From NCBI GenBank assembly GCA_022605405.1, contig JABYQQ010000002.1, forward strand, positions 2,046,001 to 2,110,000: a stretch of 64,000 bases of DNA, read 5' to 3'. The notes below the pieces were generated by a model that made no database searches, was not told where the DNA came from, and was given only the letters and a program-made list of their open reading frames with translations. The position numbers were made by a program, and so were the translations under genes. Shown here piece after piece: positions 1 through 11,278 of the stretch. Numbering within the stretch: the stretch's first letter is position 1; every line of letters begins with the position of its first letter. This DNA is from Earliella scabrosa (Eukaryota; Basidiomycota; Agaricomycetes; Polyporales; Polyporaceae).

Positions 1-1421
1 GGTATGCACGTATTGTTTTCGACGCCTGTGCCATCTGACCACTTGCATTTGCCCAGGATTTTCCACGCTCTCGCTTCAGCGCAGGACCTACTTGGTGCAT
101 TGGTCGCGGCGCCGACGAGCAAACTTGGAAGCGATTCGACGAGTACGCACGACGCGTGCGTCGGGTCAGCATCCATCGCGGAGCGGTCGATCTCCATCCC
201 TCGGTATGGACCACCATCGCCGAGAGGCTGCATGGTGCCCCTCTCTTCCCACTACTCGAGCGGCTTGGAGGCAACATAGAACTCCCCAACCCCTCCCCCT
301 TTCTAATCGCATTCTCGCCCTCTATCTCACATCTGTCGATAAGTGTTTTCCCGGATCGCTCAGCTCCTCGCAATCAGCACCGGGACTATGCAGCTGCACT
401 CCTGCAGTTCGTCTGCTCCCAAGAAACTCCCTCGAGCGATGTCCTTCAACGAGTTGTGGCATCGGCCCCTCCGGACCTGCGATTGCACCTCGAGCGCCTT
501 GGGCGATTCACTTCGCTGCGCGATCTGGAGATTACGTGCTCCGGCATTGTGTTGGATCCCATCAACCTACGCTCCGTTTCGGCCATGAGCAATCTTCGCA
601 CTCTCAAAGCGGATTTCCGCCTACCCGAGGCATCACGACAGTTGACCTACCGAGGGGCTTTCCAGGAGTTGGAGCAGCTCACCATCATGGGTCGCTTAGG
701 TGACACCGAAAGGGCCATTCATGCTATGGCTGCGCCGAAGCTACGTCAGCTCTATATCTTCGTCGTCGAGGAACGCAGCGGGGGGGACATTGAGGCGACG
801 CGGCTTCATCAAACCCTGCAATCGATCCTCCCCAGTCTCCCAGCCTCCCTCAGCTCGCTCGAGTTGTCTATGCCCGTATTATCACGCACACCGAGCGAGC
901 TCCTCTCGCTCGCAGAGATTTTGGAGCCAATGTTCCCGCTACGCAACCTTCGGACGATCATCTGCAAGTTCGAGACGTATCCAAAGGACTTGACCGACGA
1001 GGACGTCGCCGTGCTCGCTACTGCTTGGCCAAATCTGCGCAAGTTCCACATCGGCTACGGCGAGCGGGTACCCAGCTTCCGGACACCGCTCACCCTCGCG
1101 AGCCTGGTCACCCTCGCGCAGCACTGCCCCCACCTCGAGAGCATTCAACTCCCTGTCCTCGACATTCGGGCTGTCCCACCCGCGGAGACGCTTCCGCGCA
1201 TCGAAGGGAGCAGGGTGCAGGACATCCACATCGACATGTTCGTCGACGAGGCGACCGCGGATCTGTTTGCGCTCGCAGCGGTGTTCGACCGGATGTTCCC
1301 GCAGCTGGATGTGCCCCGCACGATACCCGCGAAGACGGTGTGGGAGAACGTGGAATACGAGATTTGGAAGCGGGTGCGGATCCTTGTTGGCGCTATGCGT
1401 GCGGCACGGCGGTTGGCTTGA
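1..1421 (+). CDS. F-box/LRR-like protein, 5' end outside the window
   Basis: This is the C-terminal part of a member of the F-box family that recurs three more times to 9.3 kb. F-box proteins are usually substrate adaptors of SCF ubiquitin ligases; the target here is unknown. Base 1 is probably the last base of exon 1. Bases 2-56 form a 55 bp intron (gtatgc...cccag) and exon 2 runs 57-1421 in phase 0, exactly as in the complete copy next door. Exon 2 carries the family landmark WKRFDEYARRVR followed by a leucine-rich region (HGAPLFPLLERLG, LRTLKADFRL, LRKFHIGYGE) and ends RAARRLA, matching the neighbour's C-terminus. The F-box itself would lie upstream of the window. The intron is inferred by homology to the paralogues; the exon 2 frame is secure. 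Confidence 0.75.
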
Positions 1422-1750
1422 CGAATCTTGAGTGGGACGCGGAACGAGCACCACAGCATCGCTGTGAGTCTGTTGGCCTCATGCGTCTCACCCCCGCTAT
1501 CAATGTCGTCCACGATATGTAGGTTGTACTGTTTTAGAGTATGCTTGTATCCTTCGAGTACGCGCTACAGAAATATATGACGTCAGACGAGGCGTGTCCC
1601 ACAAAAGGCATTCTAGGCGCCGACAGCTGTCACCTCGGTTTGGACTCAACGTTCAACCTTGAACCCGCACTCTCCTCCTTGTCCTGCTCCTGCGTGGCAT
1701 CCCAAAACAAGCTGCGATCATAGCCACTACTCCCACTCGACCACATCGAT
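1422..1750. other. intergenic spacer between two tandem F-box genes
   Basis: No conserved coding potential is visible. The stretch holds the 3' flank of the first F-box gene and the promoter of the next. Confidence 0.6.
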
Positions 1751-3403
1751 ATGAACACAGCGCTGACTAGCCCTGACATTCTCCATGAAATTTTCTCCCA
1801 TCTCACCGTGGCATTACTCGATCGCCACTGGTACATTGAGGAGGAGAAAAAGAGCAATCACCGAAGGGCTTCACGTTATGCACTCGCTTGTTCTGCAAGA
1901 GTGTCCCGCATCTTCTCAAATCACGCCCTTGACGCGTTGTGGAAGGTTCTCGACAGCGTTGATCCGCTCTTGAGGATCTTGCCCTTGAGGTCTAAGACGA
2001 AGGGCCGTCGACTGGTCAGTCGCGACTCTGCGTCTCGCACTGAAATCTATCCACTGATATTGTCTTAGTCCCTTCATCGCCATACCATACCTGAAGACTC
2101 ATGGGTCAGGTTCCGGCGCTATGCACGCCGAGTGCGCGAACTGAGAAGCGTGGACCATCCAGGAAGATTGCACCGTGATGTCTGGACAGAAATCGCCAAC
2201 AAGTTACAGGGAGAGCCACTCTTTCCGTTACTTCGGAATCTCAATGCCTACATCTCGGCCTCCGACCCCCTTCAGACCGCCCTTGTTCTCTCTACATCTC
2301 TGCGAGAACTCACAATCGTCAATGTACGTTCGGAGCTCAATGTGCAGCCTCCGGACCTCAAAGCTAGTCAATTTGCCAACAGCTTCCTCCGATACGTCAC
2401 CTTACCGCCCTCTGCCACTGATTCACGGCACGCGGAGCTCGGCGCCTCGCTTGGTCTTCCTAAGACCATACAAGATCATCTCTTACTATCCACCGGACGC
2501 TTCACTGCCCTTCGCGATATCTACCTCATGTTCTCCGGAATCGTCGTCGGATATCCGACCTTGCAGGCATTATCGACTCTGCCATCTCTGTTGTCCTTGG
2601 CGGTGGAAGTCAGGATAGACCGAATGAATTCCGTTCCAACTTTCGCAAATGGCTTTCCATCGCTGGAGTCGCTGACCCTCCAAGGCAATGACAAGGACAT
2701 CGGCAAGCTCGTACCGGCAATGGCCTCTCCGACCCTCCACTCACTCGAGCTTTTCCTGTCGTCGGAAATGGACAGCGAGCGCTTCAGAGCTTGGCTTGCC
2801 TCGATCCAGCAGTCGCTGTATGCCGAACTGACTGAGTTGGGCCTCTACCCCGAGACATTTCCTCCAACGGCGCCGCCCCTGGCACTGAAGGAGCTGCTCG
2901 AACCGATGCTATCGTGCCGCAAGCTCGAGGCCCTCAGCTGTCAGTTCCGAAACTATCCGAAGGACGTCACCGACGACGACGTGGGCGCGCTCGCAAGTGC
3001 GTGGCCAGACTTGCGTTCGCTATGGCTCATTTACAACGATGAGTCGCCGGAGAAACCGGTGCCTATCACGTTGGCTGGGCTAACCACCGTCCTACAACGA
3101 TGTCCTAAGTTGACCACTATCTCTCTTCCTACACTCGATGTCTCCGCCCTCCCCTTGCCCGAGACTGTCCCCAAGATGGAGCAGTCGTGCGTCGACTTCC
3201 TCCAGATTAATGTCTATGTCGGAGAGGAAACGGTCAACGTGCTCACATTGGCGGTGATCATCGATCGGCTCTTCCCTCGTCTGAAGGTGCCGCATACCAT
3301 CAAACTGAAGCCCAAAGATTCTCAGGCACTGGATGACCACCTCGCTAGTAGGGTCGAGCAATACGTCGCAGCCATACAAGCGGCTCGGCGAGTGCGTGGA
3401 TGA
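1751..3403 (+). CDS. F-box/LRR-like protein, complete, 532 aa
   Basis: Two exons, 1751-2014 and 2069-3403, flank a 54 bp phase-0 intron (gtcagt...cttag). Exon 1 (88 codons) is the F-box: it opens MNTALTSPDILHEIFSHL and ends in a conserved block RVSRIFSNHALDALWK. Exon 2 begins SLHRHTIPEDSWVRF and continues as a degenerate LRR array with repeated L..L..L spacing, ending AARRVRG. The same two-exon plan, with the intron directly after a Leu codon, is seen in the minus-strand copies at 5147-7100 and 7514-9334. Likely role (family knowledge): substrate recognition in an SCF ubiquitin ligase. Such F-box families are greatly expanded in agaricomycetes, and the targets are unknown. Confidence 0.88.
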
Positions 3404-4190
3404 CCACTACGATGTTTGGGTCAGCGTACCGTCACTGGTAGGTTGCGTTAAGTGTCTTCTCTTCGCCTGCAGCTGATCGTTGCATCGGTATGGTAGCTTT
3501 GCACCCACCTTTCTTGCCAGCGCTGTTCTCACACAAGTGCACATATATTCAGAACACGTCTTCCAACGTTGTAGTTGTACCGCAAGAGAAGACGATCGCG
3601 CCGCTACTCCATCCGAGTCCCCATCCATCAATATAGATGCCGATTCTCGGACCTGATCGCTCCTTCTCATATGAACGACCTATTTTTGTCTATAGCAAGA
3701 TATCAGTCTATAGCAAGATATCAGTCCTGCACACCATAGCTACAATTCAGTCCTCCAGTCTTTGGCTCCTGCTTCGACAATCAATACGCTTTCCGCCCTC
3801 AATGCCGTTCTCAACGGAGGTGTGTCAGTCCTTCTAGGTTCGCGCTGGGGCTTCTTTGCAGGAGACTGACGGCGGGCGCCGCGCGTCCACCTTCCACTCA
3901 AAACGACCCGGGATGGAAGAGCGCTCATAACTGGGCCAGTACGTTACTCCCCCATTGAACCGTTTCTGCCCAGGCATTGATTAGTCCCGCCTACAGCTTC
4001 ATGGTTGCGGATTCGCACATGCGCTGTGACGTTTGTCTTTCATACAAAGAACATTCGAACAAGAGCGCAGCGAGCGCTGATCCTCGGAGAACATGTACAT
4101 TGCTGCTGTGGTTTGCTCGGCGCTCGGCATGCGATCTCCGTGCTGCATGGTGAATGTTGTCTATCCGTGGGCGTAAGTAGAGGGCGTCAC
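3404..4190. other. intergenic region upstream of a secreted-protein gene
   Basis: No supported gene. Contains an 18 bp tandem duplication (3688-3723) and leads into a TATA box at 4198. Confidence 0.55.
3688..3723 (+). repeat. two perfect tandem copies of an 18 bp unit
   Basis: The unit GTCTATAGCAAGATATCA occurs back to back at 3688-3705 and 3706-3723 without mismatch. Likely a recent local duplication; no function is evident. Confidence 0.9.
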
Positions 4191-4197
4191 CGTCCCC

Positions 4198-4205
4198 TAT
4201 AAATA
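4198..4205 (+). promoter_or_regulatory. TATA box of the small secreted-protein gene
   Basis: TATAAATA lies 48 bp before the ATG at 4253, the usual spacing for strongly expressed genes of this kind. Confidence 0.65.
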
Positions 4206-4252
4206 TGGTAGAAACACGGTCTCCCTACACCGTTCAGGTCAGATAGTCCACC

Positions 4253-4981
4253 ATGAAAACTTTCGCCTCCCTCTTCGCGGTCGCAAGTCTCTTCGCAGTC
4301 GCCGCTCATGCACAAGACTGTATGGTCATTACTCCGTGAGCCTTTCATGAGTGGCTTTCCGTCCCGCTGCTGCTGCTGCTGACTGGCCCCCAGTAACCCC
4401 CCGGCGCAATGCGCGTTCGTACCCATCACCTGGTCTGAAGGATGTGCCCGTACGTCCCCCGTCCGCATATACCTACCCACGAGCTGACGTAAACCTCTCC
4501 TTATAGTCCCCGTCCTTGTGGTACGTCTGCTTCTCCTCTCACTCCTCACTACAGTCGCTCACTCGAACACATTGCTGGAAAATTCCTCAGGAGTACGTTT
4601 CTCGCCCTTCTACGGCTCCACTCCCTGAGTGATTGTACGTGTTACCTCATCAGGATCGCCACGAATCCCTCTTTCCCCGAGCACAACATCATCGACGCGA
4701 TCATCGTCAACGCGGGCACCTCCATCTCATGGCGCACGCGCGTGCCTGGAGGTACGCGGCTCCAATCCAAGCTCATCCTATCATGGCCGGCCCGGGTCCC
4801 AGATCGCTCACTAGTGCTCCCCATAGATACAGCCATCTCGTTCTCCATTCTCGACGCTCAAGGCACGGTGGCAACATCTGCCATCGTCACTGTCCGGAAC
4901 AGCAGTACGTGCACTGCCCTTCTTCACTATTGTGCGAGCTAGGTACTGACCCGATACGCAGCGAGCGACTTCTGCCTGTGA
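4253..4981 (+). CDS. small secreted protein, 116 aa, seven exons including a 2-nt microexon
   Basis: Exons: 4253-4335, 4394-4449, 4507-4520, 4591-4592, 4654-4751, 4827-4904 and 4962-4981. The product starts MKTFASLFAVASLFAVAAHA, a clear secretion signal, followed by a mature domain of about 95 residues that looks beta-rich (ITPNPPAQCAFVPITW, IIVNAGTSISWRTRVPG, AISFSILDAQGTVATSA). The pattern recalls the short Ig-like N-terminal domains of fungal cell-wall/GPI-type proteins, but I cannot assign the family with confidence. All six introns begin GT and end AG, and five have a gtacg-type donor. Exon 4 is only GA; without it the downstream frame changes to an unlikely sequence. It sits between two pairs of F-box genes and has its own TATA box. 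Probably extracellular; function unknown. Confidence 0.7.
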
Positions 4982-5146
4982 GTGCTGTCGGGCCAGGCCC
5001 GTTGTCGTCGACGCCGGTCGATGGTGGCACTATATACAGCTCAAGCGTCACTCATCATGCTAGCTTTCGTTGTTCCATATGTATGCCGCGTCTATGGCCA
5101 TCGCTCAAGTATGTCTAATCAACCTCGAGTTGTAGTACGAAATACA

Positions 5147-7100
5147 CTACAGAGGTCCAAGCTCCGAAACCGTGTGATGATGTTCACCTTCCAGGGGCTC
5201 CGAGCGTATCTGTGCAACCAGCTGCATCGCCTGCACCCAACGAGGACACACAGGCCAACGCAGTAGGTCCATATCGGCGTCAAGCTCGGGGAACAGCACG
5301 TCCGCCTCGCGCGCGACGTCCTCAACCAACATCGCCCCTCGACGCACACCCGCCTTATCCTCGGCCTCCCCCGGCGGGGAATGCTTTTCGACGTCGACGA
5401 TGAGCGATGCAATATGGAGGATGGACAGGGAGTTCGAGAGCCTCTCGTAGAACTCGGACTCGTCATCCGATTCGGACGACGTCTCCTCTTCCTCCGGTAC
5501 GGGGTCAGCACGAGTATCACCCACCAGTTCTGAGCTCACGCTCGAGGGTGAATCCGGTGGAGCCTCATGTCCGCCTGGGTCCACGCCTCTCCCGCCACTC
5601 TCGTCTGCGTCCTCACCATTCTCCGCTCCGTAGATGGCCTGGATGAGGTCCGGACTTGACATGACCGTCGCGTCAACCTCGGGCAGCTGTATCTCAAACA
5701 ACTCCTGCGCACGATGCGCCATGACCGCGACGCCCAGCAGGGACGGCCGCCGGGCGATGTTCCGAGGGCTGCTGTCCGTCTGGCAGCCAAGGTTAACGCG
5801 CTGTAGGCGCGGCCAGCCGTCCGCGAGTGCCCACAGACCCGCGTCGTCGATCGCGAGCCAGCGTGGGGGGAGGCGCACCCAGAGGTCGCGCACCGCACGT
5901 AATTCGAAGACGGGCTCGAACACCGTCCGAAGCGAGAGGGGCGCGTCGGACGGGATGGGGTCGCCCTCCTCGAGCGGGCTCCAGATGCCGATCGCGAACG
6001 CGGTGAGGACGTCGGCGGACACAGCCTGGGGAACGACGCAGAGGAGCTGGTGGATCGCATTGTATTCTGCGTTGCTGACGGACATGTGGAGCTCGACTAC
6101 CTTCGGGAGGGATATGGAGGACATGATCTGGATCAGGTCGGAGACCTTGTTGCTTCGGAGGAGACAGTTTGTGAGCGATGCGAAACCGCCCTTCAGGTTG
6201 AGATTTAATTTCTGAAGGTCGGTGTACACCTCGAGGCGCCGGAGGTGGGGAAGGGTAGACAGGGCTTCGAGCGTGTCGCCAGTGACCGGAAGTGAATGAG
6301 CGACGGATATGCTGTTCAGCCGGTCAAAGCGGCCGACTGTGGCGGCTCGGAAGTGGGCTGTGGCCTTCGGAGTCGTCGCCCACAACTGTTCGGAATGTTG
6401 GAGATGCGGTGGGCTCCGGCTGGTGGATTGTATGAGGGTGTTGCCGAACGTTGACTTGACCAGGAAGTGGACGAACTCCGACCAGTCCAAGCTCGTCTCC
6501 CGCTCGAGGGAGACCCGCAAAAAGCGGATAGAGGGAGATAGAAGCAACAGGAGGCCGGAGGCGTACCAAAGGCTGACGGTGATTTCAAGATGCTGAAGGC
6601 GTGGAAAGAGAGGAGCACCATGGAGGCGAGAAGCGATGACGTCCCAGGTTTCTAGCTGGATGTCGGCCAACGTAGGTGGGCATCCGAGGTCATGTATGCG
6701 GGCTGCGTACATCTTGAACCTTGACCACGTATTTGGACTGATACGGTTATCATCTACATGCTACCATACTCCGTGTGAGACGAGTAAATACTGATGGTTG
6801 GGACAACTTGAACCTGCTCACCAAACACCCGGGTTCATCTGCATGTATGCGTGGCAAAAGCCTCACCAAAGGAGCGATGTCGTAGAGAGACATCCACAGC
6901 TCCCGAAGGGCAAAATGAGAGAACGCGCGACACACAGTCGCTGCCGCGGCGAGCGTTTTCTGGAGTTCTTTCCGGTCTGCCATCCGGTCCGAGTCGTCAT
7001 CTTCGCTAGGGAAGTTAGGGAGCCATTCGATGGCCAGATGGCTGAAGACCACATCCAGGATGTCTTCGCAAAGCATCGCTCTGTTCGCTGTGAGCGCCAT
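5147..7100 (-). CDS. F-box/LRR-like protein, 630 aa
   Basis: Minus strand: exon 1 is 7100-6822 and exon 2 is 6760-5147, with a 61 bp phase-0 intron (gtgagc...ggtag). Exon 1 contains the F-box (LCEDILDVVFSHLAIEWL, then VCRAFSHFALRELWMSLYD). Exon 2 begins HVDDNRISPNTWSRF and carries LRR-like segments (LHGAPLFPRLQHLEITVSL, LHMSVSNAEYN). Compared with its paralogues it has an extra acidic Ser/Glu-rich insertion near the C-terminus (around EEEETSSESDDESEF), which makes it the longest copy. The insertion is low complexity and probably disordered. Role inferred as an SCF substrate adaptor. Confidence 0.85.
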
Positions 7101-7513
7101 CTACGAGGCCGACAAATGAACCGCATCAGTACTCGTTTGTCGTCACGGCCTAGTTCCGCTCACCGTGGACGGCGTGAACACTGATAGTTTCAATCGCGAT
7201 GAAGCTGGCGACACCGCTGAGGCAACACAATGTTCGCCACTGTCTGCAGTGGCGGCGTCCTGGTCGTGGTGGTTGTGGCGGAGCAAGAAGGAACGCGCGG
7301 CTTCCCAACGCGTCGCTCCATATGAGCCACGCGATCACGTGGATCGCCGTTCGAAGGGCACTCCCGACGTTCGTTTGCGTCGCAGACGATCATCGACTGT
7401 ATATAGTCAGGATGTGAAGCTTGAAGCTGAAGCATTGCGCTCATGTCCCACTGCATTACATGCACTTCGAGCCTCGCAGAAGGAATCTCAAAGCTACGCG
7501 CCGAGCGTTTGCA
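7101..7513. other. spacer between two minus-strand F-box genes
   Basis: No supported gene. It contains the promoter of the 5147-7100 gene and the 3' flank of the 7514-9334 gene. Confidence 0.55.
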
Positions 7514-9334
7514 CTACTTCGAGTCCTCCTGACGTCCCGCACGCATCTCGCCGACAACACGCAGAACCTCGAACCACACAGGCATATCCTTCCCGTCGAC
7601 ACCCATCCTCGCCTCGCCCATCAGGGTGCGAATGCGATCGACCTCGCCGGTGTCCAGCATAGGGAAGAGTGGGTCCACCGTCCGCGCGACCTGTCGAATG
7701 TCCTTCTCGGTCACAGGTCGGGTGAAATTCCAGACCTTCGCTGAATCCGTGTCACCGTCGAGAAACACGAGGTTGAAGTCGAGTTGGCGAACGCGATTCA
7801 CGCGTTTGCCCTCGAGCGCGGGTGCTGGAGAGGTCGATGGTGTGTTGGCCGTCGATGACTCGGACGGAGCGGGTGTCTGCGAATTAGGTACGACGGTTGG
7901 GGCCGCCACCGACGAATCCTTCGTGGATCCGACAGGTACGCCTATGAGAGCAAGGCTCACTTCCTCCAGGTTCGACGCACGCTGCGCCATGAGCGCAACG
8001 CCTAGAACGGTTGGACGGCAACTGGACGGCGGGGAGCTGTCGTGCGCGACCACATGTAGGCGAATATGGAAGAGCTGGGGCCATGCCTCCGCGAACGCGA
8101 GCAGGTCCTGGTCGTCCACGACGAGCCAAGAGGAAGGGAGGCGCACCGAGAGATCGCGCAGCTGGTCGAAACGTGGTCGGAAGAACGGTGCGAGGAGTCC
8201 GGAAAGAGGGATACCCTCGCCCGCCCCATCGAGGCAGACAGCCCCAATGTCGAGCGAACGCAGCGTGGAGCACGACACCGCGCGTGCAGCAGCCCGCACC
8301 ACGTCCTGAACCGCGACTACCTCGAAATGGACGATGTCGAGATGTAGTGTACGCAGTTCTGGGAGGGACATCGTGGCGAGCGCGAGCGCGAGTGTCTGCG
8401 TGTCACCGCGCAACTTGAGGTATCCGAGGAGTTGGAAAGAGCGCGCGAAGTTGAACTTGATGTTGTAAACGTTGGTGTCGAAGGCTAGTGCGACGTCGAG
8501 GTGCACAAGACGAGCCACTTTTGAAAGATCAATGAGCGTCTTGTGGCTCAAGATGAGCATTTGATGAGTTGCGATGGATCGGAGGTTGTCGAGATGACCC
8601 ATCGCAGCGATGTGGGATATGGCTTCGCGACGCGCGCCCAATAAGCTCCAGATTGGAGCCAATCCTGACGCCATGGAGGTGATTGCACCGGACACAGCGA
8701 GGGTACCGTACAGCATAACGCGCTGGAAGACGTCGGGGTGTGGCTTGGGTCCCATATCCTTCACCTCGACGTGTAGAGACTCCAGAGAGGGAGTGAGGAG
8801 TAGCGACGGCATAGATGGAGATGACATGTCCACGACGATCTTGAGTTCCCGGAGCCGCGGCAAGAGAGGTTTTCCGGCAAGCCGCATGGCGAGGATGGCC
8901 CAGACGGAATCGTCTACGCGACATAGCCCAACCTCGGAGCTCAGATCGTTGATCAGTCCCGCATACATACAGAACCTCGTCCAAGACGCATTGTCTATGT
9001 CCGGCGTGAGGCGCTAGCGCAAGAGACGCAAGATGAGTACGTGTCATGCTGAATACGACGTGCCACATACCAAAGTACCGTCTTTGACCATCCACGGGAG
9101 TACTTTGAGCAACGCCACCACGTCCTTCGGAGACCTCCATAGCTCGGTAAGGGCGAATTTGGAGAACGTGCGGGAGACTCGTGCAGAAGCGGCGAGCGTG
9201 CGCTGGAGGTCCGCTACCCATGAATCAGCGAGGCCGCTACATGAATTGAGCCATTTGCTGTCTGTCCGGAGATGCGAGAATACTTCTGCGACGATATCAT
9301 CGCAGAGCATTGCACGGTTTGCAGCGAGCGTCAT
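7514..9334 (-). CDS. F-box/LRR-like protein, 587 aa
   Basis: Minus strand: exon 1 is 9334-9071 (88 codons) and exon 2 is 9013-7514, with a 57 bp phase-0 intron (gtatgt...gctag). Exon 1 opens MTLAANRAMLCDDIVAEVF and contains the second F-box helix block RVSRTFSKFALTELWRS. Exon 2 opens RLTPDIDNASWTRFCMYAGL and continues with LRR-like segments (LPRLRELKIVVDM, LRSLDIGAVCLDG). A Pro/Ser/Thr-rich linker (TPAPSESSTANTPSTSPAPA) lies about 100 residues before the end. It is most similar to the 5147-7100 gene in its N-terminal ANRAMLC motif, so these two look like the most recent duplicate pair. Confidence 0.87.
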
Positions 9335-10034
9335 CTACGGGAGTGGATGATGAGCGTATACCATCACGGACTATCCCTACCACTGACCTTTGACTAAGGG
9401 TGCCGTGGCTTGAGGAAGACTGCGGTGTATGCAGAGGTGAGGAGAACGAGAGAAGGGGGAGGAAGGGACATAGATGCATAGATGGGCCTTATATATACGG
9501 CACCTAAGCCCAGATGCCTCTCATCTCAAGAAGCTGCGACGATCCTCGCGCCGGCCGTACGACTGAACCGAACAGCGGCAAATGATCACGTGTGGACATC
9601 TTGCCCTGGGGCCTGCACGGAATCCGTAGACTGGCCGGGAGTACTGAGAGGCGTTGAGACATCGGTCACAGGGCAAAGACGAGCTACCTTCATCATGAGT
9701 GATCAATCGTGCTCGTCATTGTTGAAGGATCGTTTCGGAAGGCGACCTATAGCTTGCGGGGGATTTTGACGAGCCGCATGCCGTGGCACTTGAGTGACAA
9801 TGAACATAGAGTGGTGAATGTGCCATACCGGACTGCGACCATACCAAGTATGAGAGGCCTATGGTCATTTGAGCGGATTCCAGCTTGAGGGTTTGTGATA
9901 GAAGACGGAGGAAGTCGGGAGGTTTCCTCAGTGTTGCGCAACACTCTCAATGACCCGCCTGGTGAAAGCGAGTCGGAGGGGACAAGAAGTAGCATCTTCG
10001 TGCCATACGTCTGCAGTGAGAGATAACATGACGA
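9335..10034. other. intergenic, no supported gene
   Basis: Contains the promoter of the F-box gene (TATA-like tatatata near 9490) and the 3' flank of the Cox14-like gene. Short reading frames here lack splice-supported continuity. Confidence 0.5.
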
Positions 10035-10530
10035 CTACGCAGTACGTCCCTTGAGCGCGGCTTGCGCCGCCTCTGCCAGCGCGATCTCATTCTGCTCTTC
10101 CTGCAAGGAGGATGTCGTGAGCTCTATCTCACGCACATGGCATTTGCAGTATAGTTATGATAATGAAGGTGGTGTGTTGGAGGAAGGAGGAATACGTGTA
10201 TAGGGAAATTTTCGAATCTCACGCACCTTGTTTGCCGGGGCATTCAGAGCCTTCAACGCCTCTTGCTTCGCCAATGCCTGCAAATGTACACGTCTAAGGG
10301 ATAGCTTCGAGAGACCACAAGGGCTAGAGACCGACCTCTGGAGCGTCCAGGCTATGGTCAGAAGCAATGACAACCTCAGCTAGCAACTAGCACGCACCTC
10401 TACCCGCAGCCATCGTATTCCGATGTACGACGCCAATCATGACAACGCCCCATACACTCACGCCGAGCAGAGACCAGACGAGCCCGCGGTGTAGTATGTC
10501 ACTGATGGACAGACGTGTTCGAATCGCCAT
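10035..10530 (-). CDS. Cox14-like small mitochondrial inner-membrane protein
   Basis: Minus strand. Firm exons are 10530-10398, 10277-10227 and 10100-10035. The first and second differ in phase, so a small exon near 10351-10332 (20 nt, weak gtctct donor) is probably needed. The start MAIRTRLSISDILHRGLVW is followed by one hydrophobic segment (LLGVSVWGVVMIGVVH), then an Ala/Glu/Lys-rich helix (ALAKQEALKALNAPANKEEQ) and the end AALKGRTA. The order (short Arg-rich N-terminus, D-LHR motif, single TM, charged tail) matches the Cox14 cytochrome c oxidase assembly factor family. The product of about 90 residues is in the family's size range. The identification rests on a short protein and should be treated as probable. 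Confidence 0.55.
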
Positions 10531-10855
10531 TGCCACGTTGAAGTGAGAGGTGTGTCCGTATCGACCAGCCGCGCGGTGAAAGGGATTCGGAAGAGTTATG
10601 GGTGGGCCTGGGCGGTAAAGGTGAAGGTTGAGTTATCTCTAGATCTTATCTTATCTCGTGGACTGTCGACTAGCAAGATTCAGAATCCTTGAGTCATTAG
10701 CAGGGTGATAGCTATCCTCAGAGTCATCACATTTCCGTACGTCTCCAAAGTAAGCATGCTACTAGACTACTATCAACTTGCTTCTCTAGAAGACACCCCG
10801 ATGTTGAAGTCGACGTGCACTGCAGCATCCACTGCAGTTCTAACTGCCTCCATCG
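10531..10855. other. intergenic spacer
   Basis: Promoter of the Cox14-like gene and 3' flank of the acylphosphatase gene; nothing else recognised. Confidence 0.5.
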
Positions 10856-11278
10856 TCAGCGCTGATTCCGGACTTTCTCGAAGATATGAAACTGCGGCCT
10901 CTCTATCGGCGTTTCGTTAGAGAATTCAACGCCAGTAACGTTGGCCAGTGGAGGGCCCTGATGTAATCCCTCCTTGCTGTAATGAGAGATCAGCAGGGAG
11001 AGACGGAGTCTTTATAAGATGACGTACAACTTCTCAAGTGCCTCAGGGCTGCCCTGTGCAGTACCAATGACATCTCCGCTCTGGATACAATGCCGCGATG
11101 TGCACGAATGAGCACAGATCACGTTCGGATGATCAAGTCTGAGTGCTAAAGTACTCACCGATTCGTTCTTCACCCATCCGACAATAGAATGCCGCTGGGC
11201 GAGGTCTTTCGTAAATTCGCGGAAATAGACACGCTGCACCTTGCCCTTGACGCGGAAGTCGACGGTGTGCAACGCCAT
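10856..11278 (-). CDS. acylphosphatase, 97 aa
   Basis: Minus strand exons are 11278-11159, 11080-11028 and 10976-10856. Acylphosphatases hydrolyse the carboxyl-phosphate bond of acyl phosphates. The sequence shows the family motifs: GKVQRVYFREFT (catalytic Arg in the FR pair; the usual Gly of QGV is Arg here), GWVKNES (substrate-binding Asn), GTAQGSPEALEKL and GPPLANVTGVEF. The length matches the usual 90-100 residues. The start is the ATG before ALHTVDFRV; an upstream in-frame non-ATG stretch is not needed. Small soluble enzyme, probably cytosolic. It is transcribed away from the subtilase gene across a 426 bp shared spacer. Confidence 0.9.
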
